Shown here in pieces: positions 9,385-18,694 of a stretch of DNA of 64,000 nt (within the stretch, counting starts at the first letter, position 1; each line of letters begins with the position of its first letter). Origin of the DNA: Sphingobacteriales bacterium 50-39. GTDB lineage: Bacteria > Bacteroidota > Bacteroidia > Chitinophagales > Chitinophagaceae. The stretch is taken from positions 310,001-374,000 of the forward strand of contig MKTZ01000008.1 of NCBI GenBank assembly GCA_001898505.1, written 5' to 3'. The translations under genes and the position numbers were made by a program. Under the pieces are notes generated by a model. The model did no database searches and was not told the origin of the DNA. It saw nothing but the letters and a program-made list of their open reading frames with translations.

Positions 9385-10289
9385 TGCATACCCCGCCCTA
9401 CTTACAACCCGGTGATACCATTGCCCTTATCTGTCCTGCCGGCTATATGGCGCCGGAGAGGGCGCAGACCTGTATCGAGACCCTTCGCTGCTGGGGTTAT
9501 ACCGTGCAGCTGGGAAAGACAATGAATAGTCATTCGGAGAACTATTTTTCCGGCACGGATGAAGAAAGATTGGCTGACCTGCAACAGGCGCTGGACGATC
9601 CTGCTATAAAAGCTATCCTCTGTGCACGTGGTGGTTATGGGCTTAGCCGTATCATCGACCGGATAGATTTCAGCGCCTTTGAGAAAAACCCCAAATGGAT
9701 CATCGGTTTCAGCGATATCACCATCCTGCATGCCCATATCTACGCCAACTATAAGACCGTCAGCCTGCACGCGCCTATGGCCGCCGCCTTTAACGAAGGG
9801 GGAGCAGAAGGAGTGTATGTCGCTTCGCTACGTGACGCCATTGAAGGAAGGAAAGCCCGCTACACCAGTGATGAGCATCCATTCAACAGAACCGGCCTGG
9901 CTACGGCGCCGCTGGTAGGCGGGAACCTTTCCCTGCTGGCGCACCTCACTGGCACTGTTTCTGAAATAAGGACAAAGGGAAGGATACTTTTCCTGGAGGA
10001 TGTGGGGGAATACCTGTACAATGTGGACCGGATGTTGCACCAGCTGAAACGCAATGGCCGTCTGGAAAAGCTGGCAGGTCTTGTTATTGGGGGCTTTACG
10101 GAGATGAAGGATACCACACGGCCTTTTGGCCAGACTGTTCAGGAGATCATCCGTGATATCGTCAAGGGATATGATTATCCTGTCTGCTATGATTTTCCCG
10201 TCAGCCATGGCGGTGACAATTATGCGTTGAAACATGGAATGGAATATACCCTTCATGTTGGGGTGGAAGGGGTCACATTGGAGGAATAG
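9381..10289 (+). CDS. LD-carboxypeptidase (S66 family), cytoplasmic paralogue
   Basis: This is the second copy in a tandem pair, 302 residues, without a signal peptide. The N-terminus MMHTPPYLQPGDTIALICPAG goes straight into the S66 domain. Ser111 (IGFSDIT), Glu206 (LFLEDVGE) and His276 (DFPVSHGGD) form the expected triad. The classical LdcA role in the cytoplasm is recycling of imported muropeptides, so this copy is the better candidate for that job, while the upstream copy works outside. The start overlaps the upstream stop as ATGA, and a second ATG follows at once. The two proteins are clearly recent relatives, as shown by shared strings such as AILCARGGYG. Confidence 0.9.
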   Translation: MMHTPPYLQPGDTIALICPAGYMAPERAQTCIETLRCWGYTVQLGKTMNSHSENYFSGTDEERLADLQQALDDPAIKAILCARGGYGLSRIIDRIDFSAFEKNPKWIIGFSDITILHAHIYANYKTVSLHAPMAAAFNEGGAEGVYVASLRDAIEGRKARYTSDEHPFNRTGLATAPLVGGNLSLLAHLTGTVSEIRTKGRILFLEDVGEYLYNVDRMLHQLKRNGRLEKLAGLVIGGFTEMKDTTRPFGQTVQEIIRDIVKGYDYPVCYDFPVSHGGDNYALKHGMEYTLHVGVEGVTLEE

Positions 10290-10341
10290 AGAATTGCATT
10301 TTCCGATGTATTTATCTATTTTGCGCCAAACCTTTAGGAAT

Positions 10342-11169
10342 ATGATCAAGCCCCACAGCCTCCAGTTCCTGCGAACGATGACCGTTTGTTGTATTTTTAT
10401 GTCCCTGCTGGCTTCCTGCGGTCACCACAACGATGCTGGCGGTGGCAATCCGGTGAATAATTCCTATCTCAAGTCCGTCTATACTATTTCACCAGGTGAG
10501 GTGCTGATAGATTCTTTTACGTATAATGATCAGAAAAGGGTTGCCAGCTATGGCCAGTATGTAACAAATGCCGGCAATAATTATTTTGTCAGATTTGACT
10601 TTAATTTTTCCGGGAGTAATGTATTGCCCGACAGTTACCTGTATTCCGACAATGGCAATAATCAGGAGACGCATCAGCTGACGTTCGACGGGCAGGGGAG
10701 GATCACGAAAGACACCTGCGCCACGAGTCATTTTGTGACGTATTATACTTATTCAGGCAATTATGCCATCTGTACTATTCTTTTCGAGGGTACGATGAAT
10801 GATGCCCATATAGATTCGCTGCTGGTGACCGATGGCAATTTCACCGCTGAAAAGATATGGGGTACGAACAACGGCTCATGGGAAAAGCAAGGCGACGTTA
10901 TGTATGGGCATGCCGCTGCGGCCAATCCTGGCTACAAGGCGGAGGTCGCCGGTAGTGTTGGCCCGTTGTTGTATGTCCTGTCCGTCTACAATTACGGCGG
11001 ATGGTCCGACTATATTTCGAAGTCCACTATGAATAAGGTCAGCGGAGTGGCCGATGGACTGCCACCCGGCGGTTTTAGTTACAATATTAAGGTGGATGGC
11101 ACCGGCAGGGTCAGCAAGCTGACTTATACAGGCGTCAGTGGCGTTGAGATAGATTTTAATTATTATTAG
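10342..11169 (+). CDS. Lipoprotein of unknown function
   Basis: The start chosen is ATG 10342, preceded by TAGGAA. An open frame continues upstream into the previous gene but gives no plausible leader. The first 30 residues form a lipoprotein signal with the lipobox LLASC. The mature protein of about 250 residues is rich in Asn, Gly, Tyr and Ser and has RHS/YD-like strands (SFTYNDQKRVASYGQYV, LTFDGQGRITKDT, KVDGTGRVSKLTYTG), which resembles DUF4595-type surface lipoproteins. It converges on the outer-membrane barrel gene with 2 bp between the stops. Function unknown; probably outer-membrane attached. Confidence 0.75.
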   Translation: MIKPHSLQFLRTMTVCCIFMSLLASCGHHNDAGGGNPVNNSYLKSVYTISPGEVLIDSFTYNDQKRVASYGQYVTNAGNNYFVRFDFNFSGSNVLPDSYLYSDNGNNQETHQLTFDGQGRITKDTCATSHFVTYYTYSGNYAICTILFEGTMNDAHIDSLLVTDGNFTAEKIWGTNNGSWEKQGDVMYGHAAAANPGYKAEVAGSVGPLLYVLSVYNYGGWSDYISKSTMNKVSGVADGLPPGGFSYNIKVDGTGRVSKLTYTGVSGVEIDFNYY

Positions 11170-11171
11170 TC

Positions 11172-13631
11172 TTAATTGACCCTGCCCTGTTCTTCATCGG
11201 CGCCGGTATTATCTTTCCGACGGCGGCGGGGGTTGGAATCCTTTCCGAACCTATAGCTGAATGCCAGGCCTATACGCCTTGAGTCCTCTATGTAGGTGTG
11301 GAAGGCGCTGGTATAGGGTATATCCGTGGTCTGGTCGTGGTTCCTGCGGGAATGGAAGATATCGTCGACCGTCAGCCGCAGGTTGGCCTTGTCCTTCCAT
11401 ATATTCTTCTGGACGGCGGCATTGGAGAAATAAATGGCGCTGGTGACATTCTGGGCGGAGAGGATCCTGCTCCGGGCGCTAAAGATCAACTCTGCGCTCC
11501 ATCCTTTTTTAAGCCTGAACTGATTATAGAGGTCGCCGGTGGCGACGATGATGCTTTTATCCAGGTATGCTCCATTGATGGTGCTCTTGTTGACCAGGTT
11601 GCCAAACCGGCCGAAAAAGTTGAAGTTCCACCATTTTGCGGGGGAGAGGGTCAGGTTGGCGACCATAAAAAGGATATGACCGTGGGCTATATTGCCGGGG
11701 CGGCTAATAAAGATATCGCCTTCCGTCGTCGTGGTAGAGAAGATGATATCGTCCACATGATCATAGTGGGCGCCGATGCCGAGGAGCTGCTTATAGCGCC
11801 AGGTCAGCTCGATGTGATAGTTGTAGCAGGGGTTCAGGTAGGGATTGCCCGAATTATAGGAATATTTATCGTGATAGGAAAGGAAGGGGTTCAACTGCTG
11901 ATAGCCCGGGCGATTGATCCTCCGGCCATAACGCAGCACCAGTGTGTGTTTGCCGGCGCTGTCCAGCTTGTAGTTGAAAAAGGCCGTGGGGAAGAGGTCT
12001 GTGTAATTGCGGGAAAAAGAGGAGTCCTTTACGACCGCATTGCCGAGCTGATGGCCTTCGGACCGGGTGTGTTCCATCCTTAACCCTATCTGTGCGGATA
12101 GTCTTTTCCATTCCTTTCCGAAGGTGGTATAGGCGGCGGCGATATGTTCTTTATATACAAAATGATCCGTCTGGCCGTAATCGGGGAGGGATATGTTGCC
12201 TGTGATGTCGTAATAATCCGTGGCGATGTCCGTGTTGACATAGCTGTATTTAAGACCGGCCTCCAGCTTGGCCCGGCCTTTTAATGGATGTGTGTAATCC
12301 GTCTTGGCGGAATAGATATGGATATCCGCGGGAGTCCGGTATTGGAAGTTCAACTCGCTGGTTTGCGTACCATCCGGGATGGTGACGTAATTGGGGGAGT
12401 ATTTGTTCCCATTGGAATTATAATTGATATAGTCCAGGTCGGCGTCTATCTCCCTTCCTTCCTTGCCCATCCGGTGCTGAAGGTTCAGGTTGGCGCCGAT
12501 ATTCTTCCAATGGTAGCTGCCGGAAGTGTAGCCAAGTCCTGTGGAGTCCAGGTGCATGTTGCCATCGTAACTGTTGCTGATATAAGACAGCTCGTCGTTC
12601 GAAGGACGTGTATTCCCCGTCAGCACGATGCCGAGATTTGTATTGGCTGTGGCGGCAAAGTCCATGCCCAGCTTGCCATTCCAGGCGTTGCTGGCAGTCT
12701 TGTAATGTTGATCCATGAGGACCGCGCTGTTGGGCGAGCCATCGGCGTTATAGAAATATCGTTGATAGGATTCGTCACTATAGTTTTTGTAGAGGCTATA
12801 GCCCAGATTGGTGAAGAGAGTGATCTTTCTGTTGTGATAATTGAGGTTGAGCGCGTCGTTGCTGCGGCCGTAAAAACCCTGGTTGTATCCTATGGAAAGA
12901 TTGCCGGTGAAGCCTGCCGCCCTGTTCTTTTTAAGCCGGATGTTGACTACCGTGGCGCCAGCTGCGTCGTATTTTGCGGGTGGATTGGTCATCAGCTCCA
13001 CCTTATCCAGGACGCCGGCGGGTATCGAGCGGAGATAGGCTGCCAGATCGGAAGCCGAGAGGTAGGTGGGTCTGCCGTCTATCAGTACTGTGGCGCCGTT
13101 GCCATTGAGGGTAATGCTTCCATCTGTGCCGACCGTCACACCGGGAGATTTGGCCAGCACATCCAGCGCATTGCTGCCTGCATTGCCGATCATGGCGTCT
13201 ACGTTGACCACGGTGCGGTCCAGCTGTTCTTCCACCAGCGGTTTTTTCGCTGTTACCGCCACCTCTTTCAGCGTGCTGGCGCCTGTCCGGAAAAGGATGA
13301 TCGCCGGCAGACGTATGGAAGCATGCTGATCGTCAATGGTCAGGGAGATGCTTGTGTATTTTTTGTATCCGAGGCCCGTCGCTACCAGGAGGTAAGCGCC
13401 GTTGCCTATTTTCCGGAATTCGAATTTACCCTGATCGTCCGTGACCGCGCCCTTTAGCTGGGTGGAGTCGGAGGCGTGCAGGAGCTGTACCGTGATGGCG
13501 GGTATGGGCTGGCTGGCTGCGTCGTGGACGATGCCGGATATTTTTTTAACGGGAGACTGGGCGAAAGATGGGAGGGACAGGATAAGAGCTGCAAGGATCA
13601 TCAGCAGGATGGGTCGTTTTGCGTGTAACAT
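11172..13631 (-). CDS. TonB-dependent-receptor-like outer-membrane beta-barrel protein
   Basis: An 819-residue outer-membrane protein. After the signal peptide (ends LPSFAQ) comes a carboxypeptidase-regulatory-like beta sandwich (about 35-120: ISGIVHDAASQPIPAITVQL). A plug-like domain follows, with VNVDAMIGNAGSNALDVLAKSPGVTV and GATVLIDGRPTYL. The long C-terminal barrel (OMP_b-brl_3 type) is rich in Tyr, Asn and Arg and ends after HTYIEDSRRIGLAFSYRFGKDSN plus a short Arg-rich tail. The plug lacks a visible TonB box. The family is large in Bacteroidota and substrates are rarely known; no SusD partner is present. An ATG five codons upstream (13646) is an alternative start. Confidence 0.88.
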   Translation of the reverse strand: MLHAKRPILLMILAALILSLPSFAQSPVKKISGIVHDAASQPIPAITVQLLHASDSTQLKGAVTDDQGKFEFRKIGNGAYLLVATGLGYKKYTSISLTIDDQHASIRLPAIILFRTGASTLKEVAVTAKKPLVEEQLDRTVVNVDAMIGNAGSNALDVLAKSPGVTVGTDGSITLNGNGATVLIDGRPTYLSASDLAAYLRSIPAGVLDKVELMTNPPAKYDAAGATVVNIRLKKNRAAGFTGNLSIGYNQGFYGRSNDALNLNYHNRKITLFTNLGYSLYKNYSDESYQRYFYNADGSPNSAVLMDQHYKTASNAWNGKLGMDFAATANTNLGIVLTGNTRPSNDELSYISNSYDGNMHLDSTGLGYTSGSYHWKNIGANLNLQHRMGKEGREIDADLDYINYNSNGNKYSPNYVTIPDGTQTSELNFQYRTPADIHIYSAKTDYTHPLKGRAKLEAGLKYSYVNTDIATDYYDITGNISLPDYGQTDHFVYKEHIAAAYTTFGKEWKRLSAQIGLRMEHTRSEGHQLGNAVVKDSSFSRNYTDLFPTAFFNYKLDSAGKHTLVLRYGRRINRPGYQQLNPFLSYHDKYSYNSGNPYLNPCYNYHIELTWRYKQLLGIGAHYDHVDDIIFSTTTTEGDIFISRPGNIAHGHILFMVANLTLSPAKWWNFNFFGRFGNLVNKSTINGAYLDKSIIVATGDLYNQFRLKKGWSAELIFSARSRILSAQNVTSAIYFSNAAVQKNIWKDKANLRLTVDDIFHSRRNHDQTTDIPYTSAFHTYIEDSRRIGLAFSYRFGKDSNPRRRRKDNTGADEEQGRVN

Positions 13632-13828
13632 AGTATAGTTATGCATAAGTGTTCGATGTATTAACGAAGCTAACGTAATTTTTATTGAGATGATCTATTT
13701 TATTATTTCCACAATGGGGACGGGGATTATAATACACAGGCATTGGACCCTTGTTCCGGATGTAAGGTTGCAAGGAATCCGGGTTTGGCGGGGGAAAAGT
13801 GATCAAACCGGGGAAATATGTGATGGGT

Positions 13829-13836
13829 TATCTTTG
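13829..13836 (+). promoter_or_regulatory. -7 promoter element of the LysR-type regulator gene
   Basis: TATCTTTG is a perfect TAnnTTTG match and ends only 3 bp before the ATG at 13840. Transcription would start at or within the start codon, suggesting a leaderless message or a different -7 site. Confidence 0.5.
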
Positions 13837-13839
13837 CAT

Positions 13840-14775
13840 ATGACATTTATTCAACTTGAATATATCGTGGCGGTGGATACCTATCGTCATTTCGCCACTG
13901 CCGCCAATCATTGTTTTGTTACCCAGCCGACGCTTAGCATGCAGGTCCAGAAGCTGGAAGATGAGCTGGGGGTAAAGATCTTCGATAGGAGCAAGCAGCC
14001 TGTGCTGCCCACGGAGGCGGGGCGGGAGCTGATCGACCAGGCCAGAAAGATACTGGCCGAGAAAGATGTCATCCAGGAGATCGTCCATGCCAAAAAAGGT
14101 TTGTTAAAGGGGGAGCTGCGGATTGGTATCATCCCTACCCTGGCGCCTTATTTATTGCCCCTGTTCGTACAGGGCTTTACGGCCAAATATCCCCAGATCA
14201 AGCTTGTGGTCAGCGAGATGACTACCGAGGACCTCGTACTTAGGTTGAGGGAGGGGAGGATCGATGTAGGTATTCTGGTCACCCCATTGCAGGAGAACGG
14301 GATACGGGAGCATGTGCTGTTCTATGAGGAGCTGCTGGTGTATGTATCCCGCAAGAATGCTGCCTACAAGAAGACCTATATGCTGGCCCAGGACATCGAT
14401 CCGGATAAGCTGTGGCTGTTGGAGGAGGGGCATTGTTTCCGCAGTCAGATCGTCCGGCTGTGCGAATTGAGGAAGGCCAGCAAGGAGGGCAGTCATTTCG
14501 ACTACGAGGCCGGCAGTCTGGAAACTCTTCGCCGGATGGTGGAGCTGAACGATGGCATCACTATTCTCCCCGAGTTGGCTGCCATGGACCTTACCAAAAA
14601 ACAATCCCAGCTGATCCGTCATTTCAAGCGTCCGGCCCCCATGCGGGAGGTGAGCCTGGTGGTGCATCGCGACTTTGTAAAGCAACGGCTTGTACAGGCC
14701 CTGCGGGAAGAGATCATCAAGGCTGTACCCGAGAAGGTGAGGCAAAACAAGAACCTGCATGTGGTTCCCATTTGA
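13840..14775 (+). CDS. oxyR: LysR-type transcriptional regulator, OxyR-like
   Basis: A 311-residue DNA-binding regulator. The N-terminal winged helix is MTFIQLEYIVAVDTYRHFATAA...QPTLSMQVQKLEDELGVKIFDRS, typical of OxyR in Bacteroidota. The effector domain follows from about 90. OxyR normally senses peroxide through two cysteines: Cys in GHCFRSQIVRLCELRKAS are spaced as in OxyR (GHCxxxQxxxLC), which supports peroxide sensing. I chose ATG 13840; the frame upstream to 13690 is non-homologous. The neighbours are not peroxidases or catalases, so its targets lie elsewhere. Confidence 0.85.
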   Translation: MTFIQLEYIVAVDTYRHFATAANHCFVTQPTLSMQVQKLEDELGVKIFDRSKQPVLPTEAGRELIDQARKILAEKDVIQEIVHAKKGLLKGELRIGIIPTLAPYLLPLFVQGFTAKYPQIKLVVSEMTTEDLVLRLREGRIDVGILVTPLQENGIREHVLFYEELLVYVSRKNAAYKKTYMLAQDIDPDKLWLLEEGHCFRSQIVRLCELRKASKEGSHFDYEAGSLETLRRMVELNDGITILPELAAMDLTKKQSQLIRHFKRPAPMREVSLVVHRDFVKQRLVQALREEIIKAVPEKVRQNKNLHVVPI

Positions 14776-14809
14776 GAAATCCGGGTGAAGCAGGGAGTAA
14801 CAGAGTAGC

Positions 14810-15640
14810 TTATAATAGCTTGTTCAGATGGTCTTTGAATTCCGGGTGGTCGTGCAGATCATTATGTCCGCCCCCATCGATGGTAATAAACCCGTCCCCT
14901 GCCTTTAACAGGGGCTTTAGCCGTGATGCATTGCTATAAGGCACTAGCCCATCGCTGGTGCCGTGAAAAATGGTGACAGGCGCCGTCACCTGCGGGAGAT
15001 GTTGCCAGGTGGGGAATTTAAAGTGGAGCATGCTGCCTACCGGCCAGAGAGGCATATAATGGCGCACGAGTGATGTCATGCTGTAATAGGGGCATTCCAG
15101 GATCAGTCTGCGGCAATCCCGTACATCTGCCAGCTGGGCTGCGATCCCTGTACCCAGGCTTTTGCCATAGATAATGATCTGATCGGGGCGCCAGCGGCTT
15201 CGGGCCAGCTTGTATAATATCAGCGCCTGGGCGTAGAGATTCTCCTCGCTGAATACTCCCGTGCTCTTGCCGTAACCGGGATAATCCATCATCCATACTT
15301 CATAGCCTCTGCTGGTAAAGTCGGTGGAGAATTTAGCGTAGTGGGTGACGTTGTCCTTGTTGCCGTGGAAGTATAGCACGACGCCCCGGGGGGTGTCGGG
15401 ATGGACGCTGTCGGGCGCCAGGAGGGCCTCAAATTGGATGACGTTGATGTTGGTCTCTTTGTTGTAGGGGATATTGACTTCTTTAAAGGGCTGTTCAAAA
15501 TGGTAAGGGGTATGTATACCTACGGCGGCAGGGTGAAATAAGATGCGGTCCTGCAGATAATAGAATGCGATGCCGATGATGCAATAGAGCAGTATCAGTA
15601 CCTTTAGCCAGCGATATACCTTTTTCTTCGTAATCTTCAT
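14810..15640 (-). CDS. Membrane-anchored alpha/beta hydrolase (ABHD13/BEM46-like), copy 2
   Basis: A 276-residue serine hydrolase anchored by one N-terminal helix (11-29, WLKVLILLYCIIGIAFYYL) and then LQDRILFHP, a phrase typical of this family. The catalytic triad is Ser161 in YGKSLGTG, Asp230 in HGTSDGLVP and His259 in GGGHNDL. The oxyanion segment is FHGNKDN. Family members are thought to be esterases, thioesterases or peptidases, but the substrate is unknown. It lies 6 bp downstream of a paralogue with the same layout and probably shares its transcript with the KUP gene upstream. Confidence 0.8.
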   Translation of the reverse strand: MKITKKKVYRWLKVLILLYCIIGIAFYYLQDRILFHPAAVGIHTPYHFEQPFKEVNIPYNKETNINVIQFEALLAPDSVHPDTPRGVVLYFHGNKDNVTHYAKFSTDFTSRGYEVWMMDYPGYGKSTGVFSEENLYAQALILYKLARSRWRPDQIIIYGKSLGTGIAAQLADVRDCRRLILECPYYSMTSLVRHYMPLWPVGSMLHFKFPTWQHLPQVTAPVTIFHGTSDGLVPYSNASRLKPLLKAGDGFITIDGGGHNDLHDHPEFKDHLNKLL

Positions 15641-15646
15641 ATTTTG

Positions 15647-16438
15647 TCACTCCTTCAATATGTCCCGGATAAAATTGTGGTATTCCGGAAAGGTGGTCAG
15701 ATTATTGTGCCCTCCGCCATGGATGCGGATCAGCGTTATTTTTGATGGGTTCAATTGCTGTAGCCGCTCGCTATGCCGGATGGGTATCAGCCAGTCGCGT
15801 GTGCCATGCAGGATATAGGTATGACAACGTACGCGGGGCAGCCAAAGATCTGTCCGGAGATGGTACCGGAGAACATATCGCACCGGCAAGATAGGAATAA
15901 ACCGCTGCACTAATCTCGCAAAGTTATAATAAGGGCTGTCCAGGATCAGGTAACGGGGATCATTGTCCGCAGCCAGCTTGGCTGCAAAACCGCTGCCGAT
16001 GCTCCGGCCATAGACGAGCATGCCGTCGTTGGGGCATTGTTGTAAAAGGGTGTCGTAGACGAACTGTATGTCGCTGAGGAGGGCTTTCTCGCTCCTGCGC
16101 CCGGTGCTTTTGCCGAACCCCCGGTAATCCACCAGCACTACATCGTAGTTGAACCGGTAGAAGTCCCTCGCATATCTGGCCCAGCCCTTTATGCTGCGGG
16201 TATTGCCGTGCAGGTAGAGAATAAGCCCTGCGGGATGCTCCCGGTGGAAATGAAGCCCATTGATACGTACCCCTTCGGTGACATCAAAGAAAAGCTCCTT
16301 AAAGGGGATATCATATTTATACTGGAAGTCGGCCGGCAGTTTTTCCGGCTTGAAGATAAGTCTGTCCTGTATGAAATAAGCAATGATAAGCAGGACGACA
16401 GCGCCAACGACGATATATAATAGATCATGCAGGAGCAT
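15647..16438 (-). CDS. Membrane-anchored alpha/beta hydrolase (ABHD13/BEM46-like), copy 1
   Basis: A 263-residue paralogue of the next gene. The anchor is residues about 6-24 and is followed by IQDRLIFKPEKL. The triad residues, counted from the TTG one codon upstream, are Ser147 (YGRSIGSG), Asp216 (HGTRDWLIP) and His245 (GGGHNNL); subtract one from the ATG used here. HGNTRS forms the oxyanion site. The gene starts 15 bp after the kup stop and ends 6 bp before its paralogue, so kup and both hydrolases are likely one operon. Why a potassium transporter would share a transcript with two envelope hydrolases is unclear. Confidence 0.8.
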   Translation of the reverse strand: MLLHDLLYIVVGAVVLLIIAYFIQDRLIFKPEKLPADFQYKYDIPFKELFFDVTEGVRINGLHFHREHPAGLILYLHGNTRSIKGWARYARDFYRFNYDVVLVDYRGFGKSTGRRSEKALLSDIQFVYDTLLQQCPNDGMLVYGRSIGSGFAAKLAADNDPRYLILDSPYYNFARLVQRFIPILPVRYVLRYHLRTDLWLPRVRCHTYILHGTRDWLIPIRHSERLQQLNPSKITLIRIHGGGHNNLTTFPEYHNFIRDILKE

Positions 16439-16453
16439 CAATGACAGGAGGAA

Positions 16454-18415
16454 CTATTCCGTCTCGATCCTCTTCAGGTTGAAATTCGGGACCGGCGATA
16501 CCACCAGCGGGAATTTCTCGATCGTCACATTGGACGGGTCCAGACCAAAACCCCTCTCTTCGGAAAGGCTCAGCTCCTTCAGCCAGAAATAAAGTTTCAT
16601 CACCACACGCTCCCAGAAAGGAAGCTCATTGTCCTGGCTCAGGTATTTTTCCATGACGATGAATTGAAAATCACCCACCACATTATTCCTTTCCAACGAT
16701 TCGTAGCGGCTGGTAATATTCACTTCCTTATTATTTACCAGATCTTCCACTACCTTCCGGAACATCAGGTTGATCTTTGGCTCGATACGGAAACCCAGCC
16801 GGAACTCCACCCGGATGATATCGTTGGGGATGATATGTTCCACTGAATATTCGGCGGTATAGGGATCGTCCAGGGTGTCTACATGGACAAACCAGTATAT
16901 ATCGCTGCGCTTGGGTTTTTTATTGAGAATGGAATAGATGATCTTATGCTCTATTTCTTTGGGATTGTTGGCGCTGGTCATGTACACGAGGTGTGTGGCG
17001 TATTTGGCAATGGAGCGGTCATTGCTCAATTCCTGTATCTGTGGGATATAATGCTCCATTCGTACGAATTCGACATAGCGGTTCTTGATCTTCCGGGCCC
17101 TGAACCAAACGTACATGACCGCGAACAGGCCGCCGCCAACGATCAGCGTCACATAGCCGCCATGAGGGAATTTTTCCAGATTGGCGAATAAAAAGCTCAA
17201 TTCGATGGTGAGATATACTGCCAGATAAAGATATATCAGCGGGCTGGCGGTCCTGCGGGATATAAGATAATTGGCGAACAGGATGGAAGTGGCCAGCATA
17301 CAGAGAGTGATGGCCAGGCCGTAGGCGGCTCCCATGTGTTCGGAGTTCTTGAAGTACAGGGTAATGCCACAGCATCCTATGAACAGCATGAAGTTGATGG
17401 CAGGAATATAGGACTGTCCTCTTTCTTCCGTGGGATAGCTGATACGCAGCTTCGGCCAGAGATTGAGCCGCATGCTTTCGCTGATGAGTGTATAGGAGCC
17501 GCTGATCAGGGCCTGACTGGCGATAATGGCTGCCGCCGTGGCGATGATGACCCCCGGTATGAGAAACCATGTAGGCATAAGACTGTAAAAGGGGTTGCCG
17601 CGTTCGGTATCGAAGATCCTGCCATGGTATTGAGCCAGGAGCCAGGCGCCCTGTCCAAGATAGTTCAGGATAAGGCAGATCTTCACATAGATCCAGGAGA
17701 AGCGGATATTGTCCTTGCCGCAATGCCCCAGGTCGGAATAAAGGGCCTCTGCCCCCGTGGTACAGAGGAATACGGCGCCCAGTATCCAGAAACCTTTGGG
17801 GTAGGTGGTGAGCAGCTCGATGGCATAATGGGGGCTAAGGGCCTTGAAGATACCCAGGTCATCCAACAGGTGATTGGAACCCAGCACCGCCAGCATGGAG
17901 AACCAGATGAACATGATGGGGCCAAAAAGCTTCCCAATGGACTCCGTACCAAACTGTTGCATGAAGAAAAGGACCACCAGGATGCCCAGAACGATATAAA
18001 CGATGGTGGATTGATCCACATACCGGAAGGCTGGCATCAGTCTCAGACCTTCGATGGCGGAGGTAACGGAGATGGGCGGGGTGATCATGCCATCCGCCAG
18101 CAGGGCGGCGCCCCCGATCATGGCCGGCAGGACCAGCCATCTTTTCTGACGGCGTACCAGGGCATAGAGGGAGAATATGCCCCCTTCACCGTTGTTATCC
18201 GCCCGCAATGTCAGCCATACATATTTTACGGTGGTCTGCAGGGTAAGGGTCCAGATGATACAGGAGAGGGAACCCAGGATCAGCTTTTCTTCGATGACCC
18301 TGCCATGGATGATGGCGTTGAGTACGTAGAGGGGGGAGGTTCCGATGTCGCCGTAAATGATACCTAATGCAATAACGAGGCTTGCGAAGCTGACTTTGTT
18401 AATCTGTTTGCTCAC
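16454..18415 (-). CDS. kup: KUP-family potassium uptake protein
   Basis: A K+/H+ symporter of the inner membrane. The family signature SFASLVIALGIIYGDIGTSPLYVLNAI opens the protein, and about 12 membrane segments follow up to residue 440. The C-terminal cytoplasmic domain of about 200 residues is present. I start it at GTG 18415 (VSKQINKVSF), which matches KUP N-termini; an ATG 30 codons upstream (18505) gives a non-conserved extension. The resulting 653 residues is the usual size. It is the first gene of a likely operon with two alpha/beta hydrolases. I saw no recognisable c-di-AMP riboswitch in the 280-bp upstream region. Confidence 0.92.
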   Translation of the reverse strand: MSKQINKVSFASLVIALGIIYGDIGTSPLYVLNAIIHGRVIEEKLILGSLSCIIWTLTLQTTVKYVWLTLRADNNGEGGIFSLYALVRRQKRWLVLPAMIGGAALLADGMITPPISVTSAIEGLRLMPAFRYVDQSTIVYIVLGILVVLFFMQQFGTESIGKLFGPIMFIWFSMLAVLGSNHLLDDLGIFKALSPHYAIELLTTYPKGFWILGAVFLCTTGAEALYSDLGHCGKDNIRFSWIYVKICLILNYLGQGAWLLAQYHGRIFDTERGNPFYSLMPTWFLIPGVIIATAAAIIASQALISGSYTLISESMRLNLWPKLRISYPTEERGQSYIPAINFMLFIGCCGITLYFKNSEHMGAAYGLAITLCMLATSILFANYLISRRTASPLIYLYLAVYLTIELSFLFANLEKFPHGGYVTLIVGGGLFAVMYVWFRARKIKNRYVEFVRMEHYIPQIQELSNDRSIAKYATHLVYMTSANNPKEIEHKIIYSILNKKPKRSDIYWFVHVDTLDDPYTAEYSVEHIIPNDIIRVEFRLGFRIEPKINLMFRKVVEDLVNNKEVNITSRYESLERNNVVGDFQFIVMEKYLSQDNELPFWERVVMKLYFWLKELSLSEERGFGLDPSNVTIEKFPLVVSPVPNFNLKRIETE

Positions 18416-18694
18416 GACTGAGATAGTCTGTTTTAAAATCAAATAGCCGGAATTTTCCGGCCCGACAGCAAAAGTACAGGGAAATAAACAAAACCTGTAT
18501 AGCATTTTTTCAGTCTCAGAATTTTATAAAATCTTAATATTTTTAATCCGGGATGAGTGGCGACCCCCTGGGACGGAGGGAATTAAACTTTTAGGTAACT
18601 TACAAGCGGGATTTAACAAAACGATGGGTTATGGACCTCCGGGAAAAAGCCACTTTTATGTAAAATCCACGTATAACTTATCATAGACAAGAAT

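Noticed and set aside
12288-13457. Long plus-strand frame opposite the outer-membrane barrel gene
   Set aside because: The minus frame has a signal peptide, regulatory domain and plug motifs; the plus frame has none.
17336-18367. 343-codon plus-strand frame opposite kup
   Set aside because: The KUP signature and helices on minus are decisive; the plus frame is low-complexity Gly/Asp/Gln.
18416-18694. Riboswitch (c-di-AMP type) upstream of kup
   Set aside because: I looked for the conserved blocks of the known class and did not find them.
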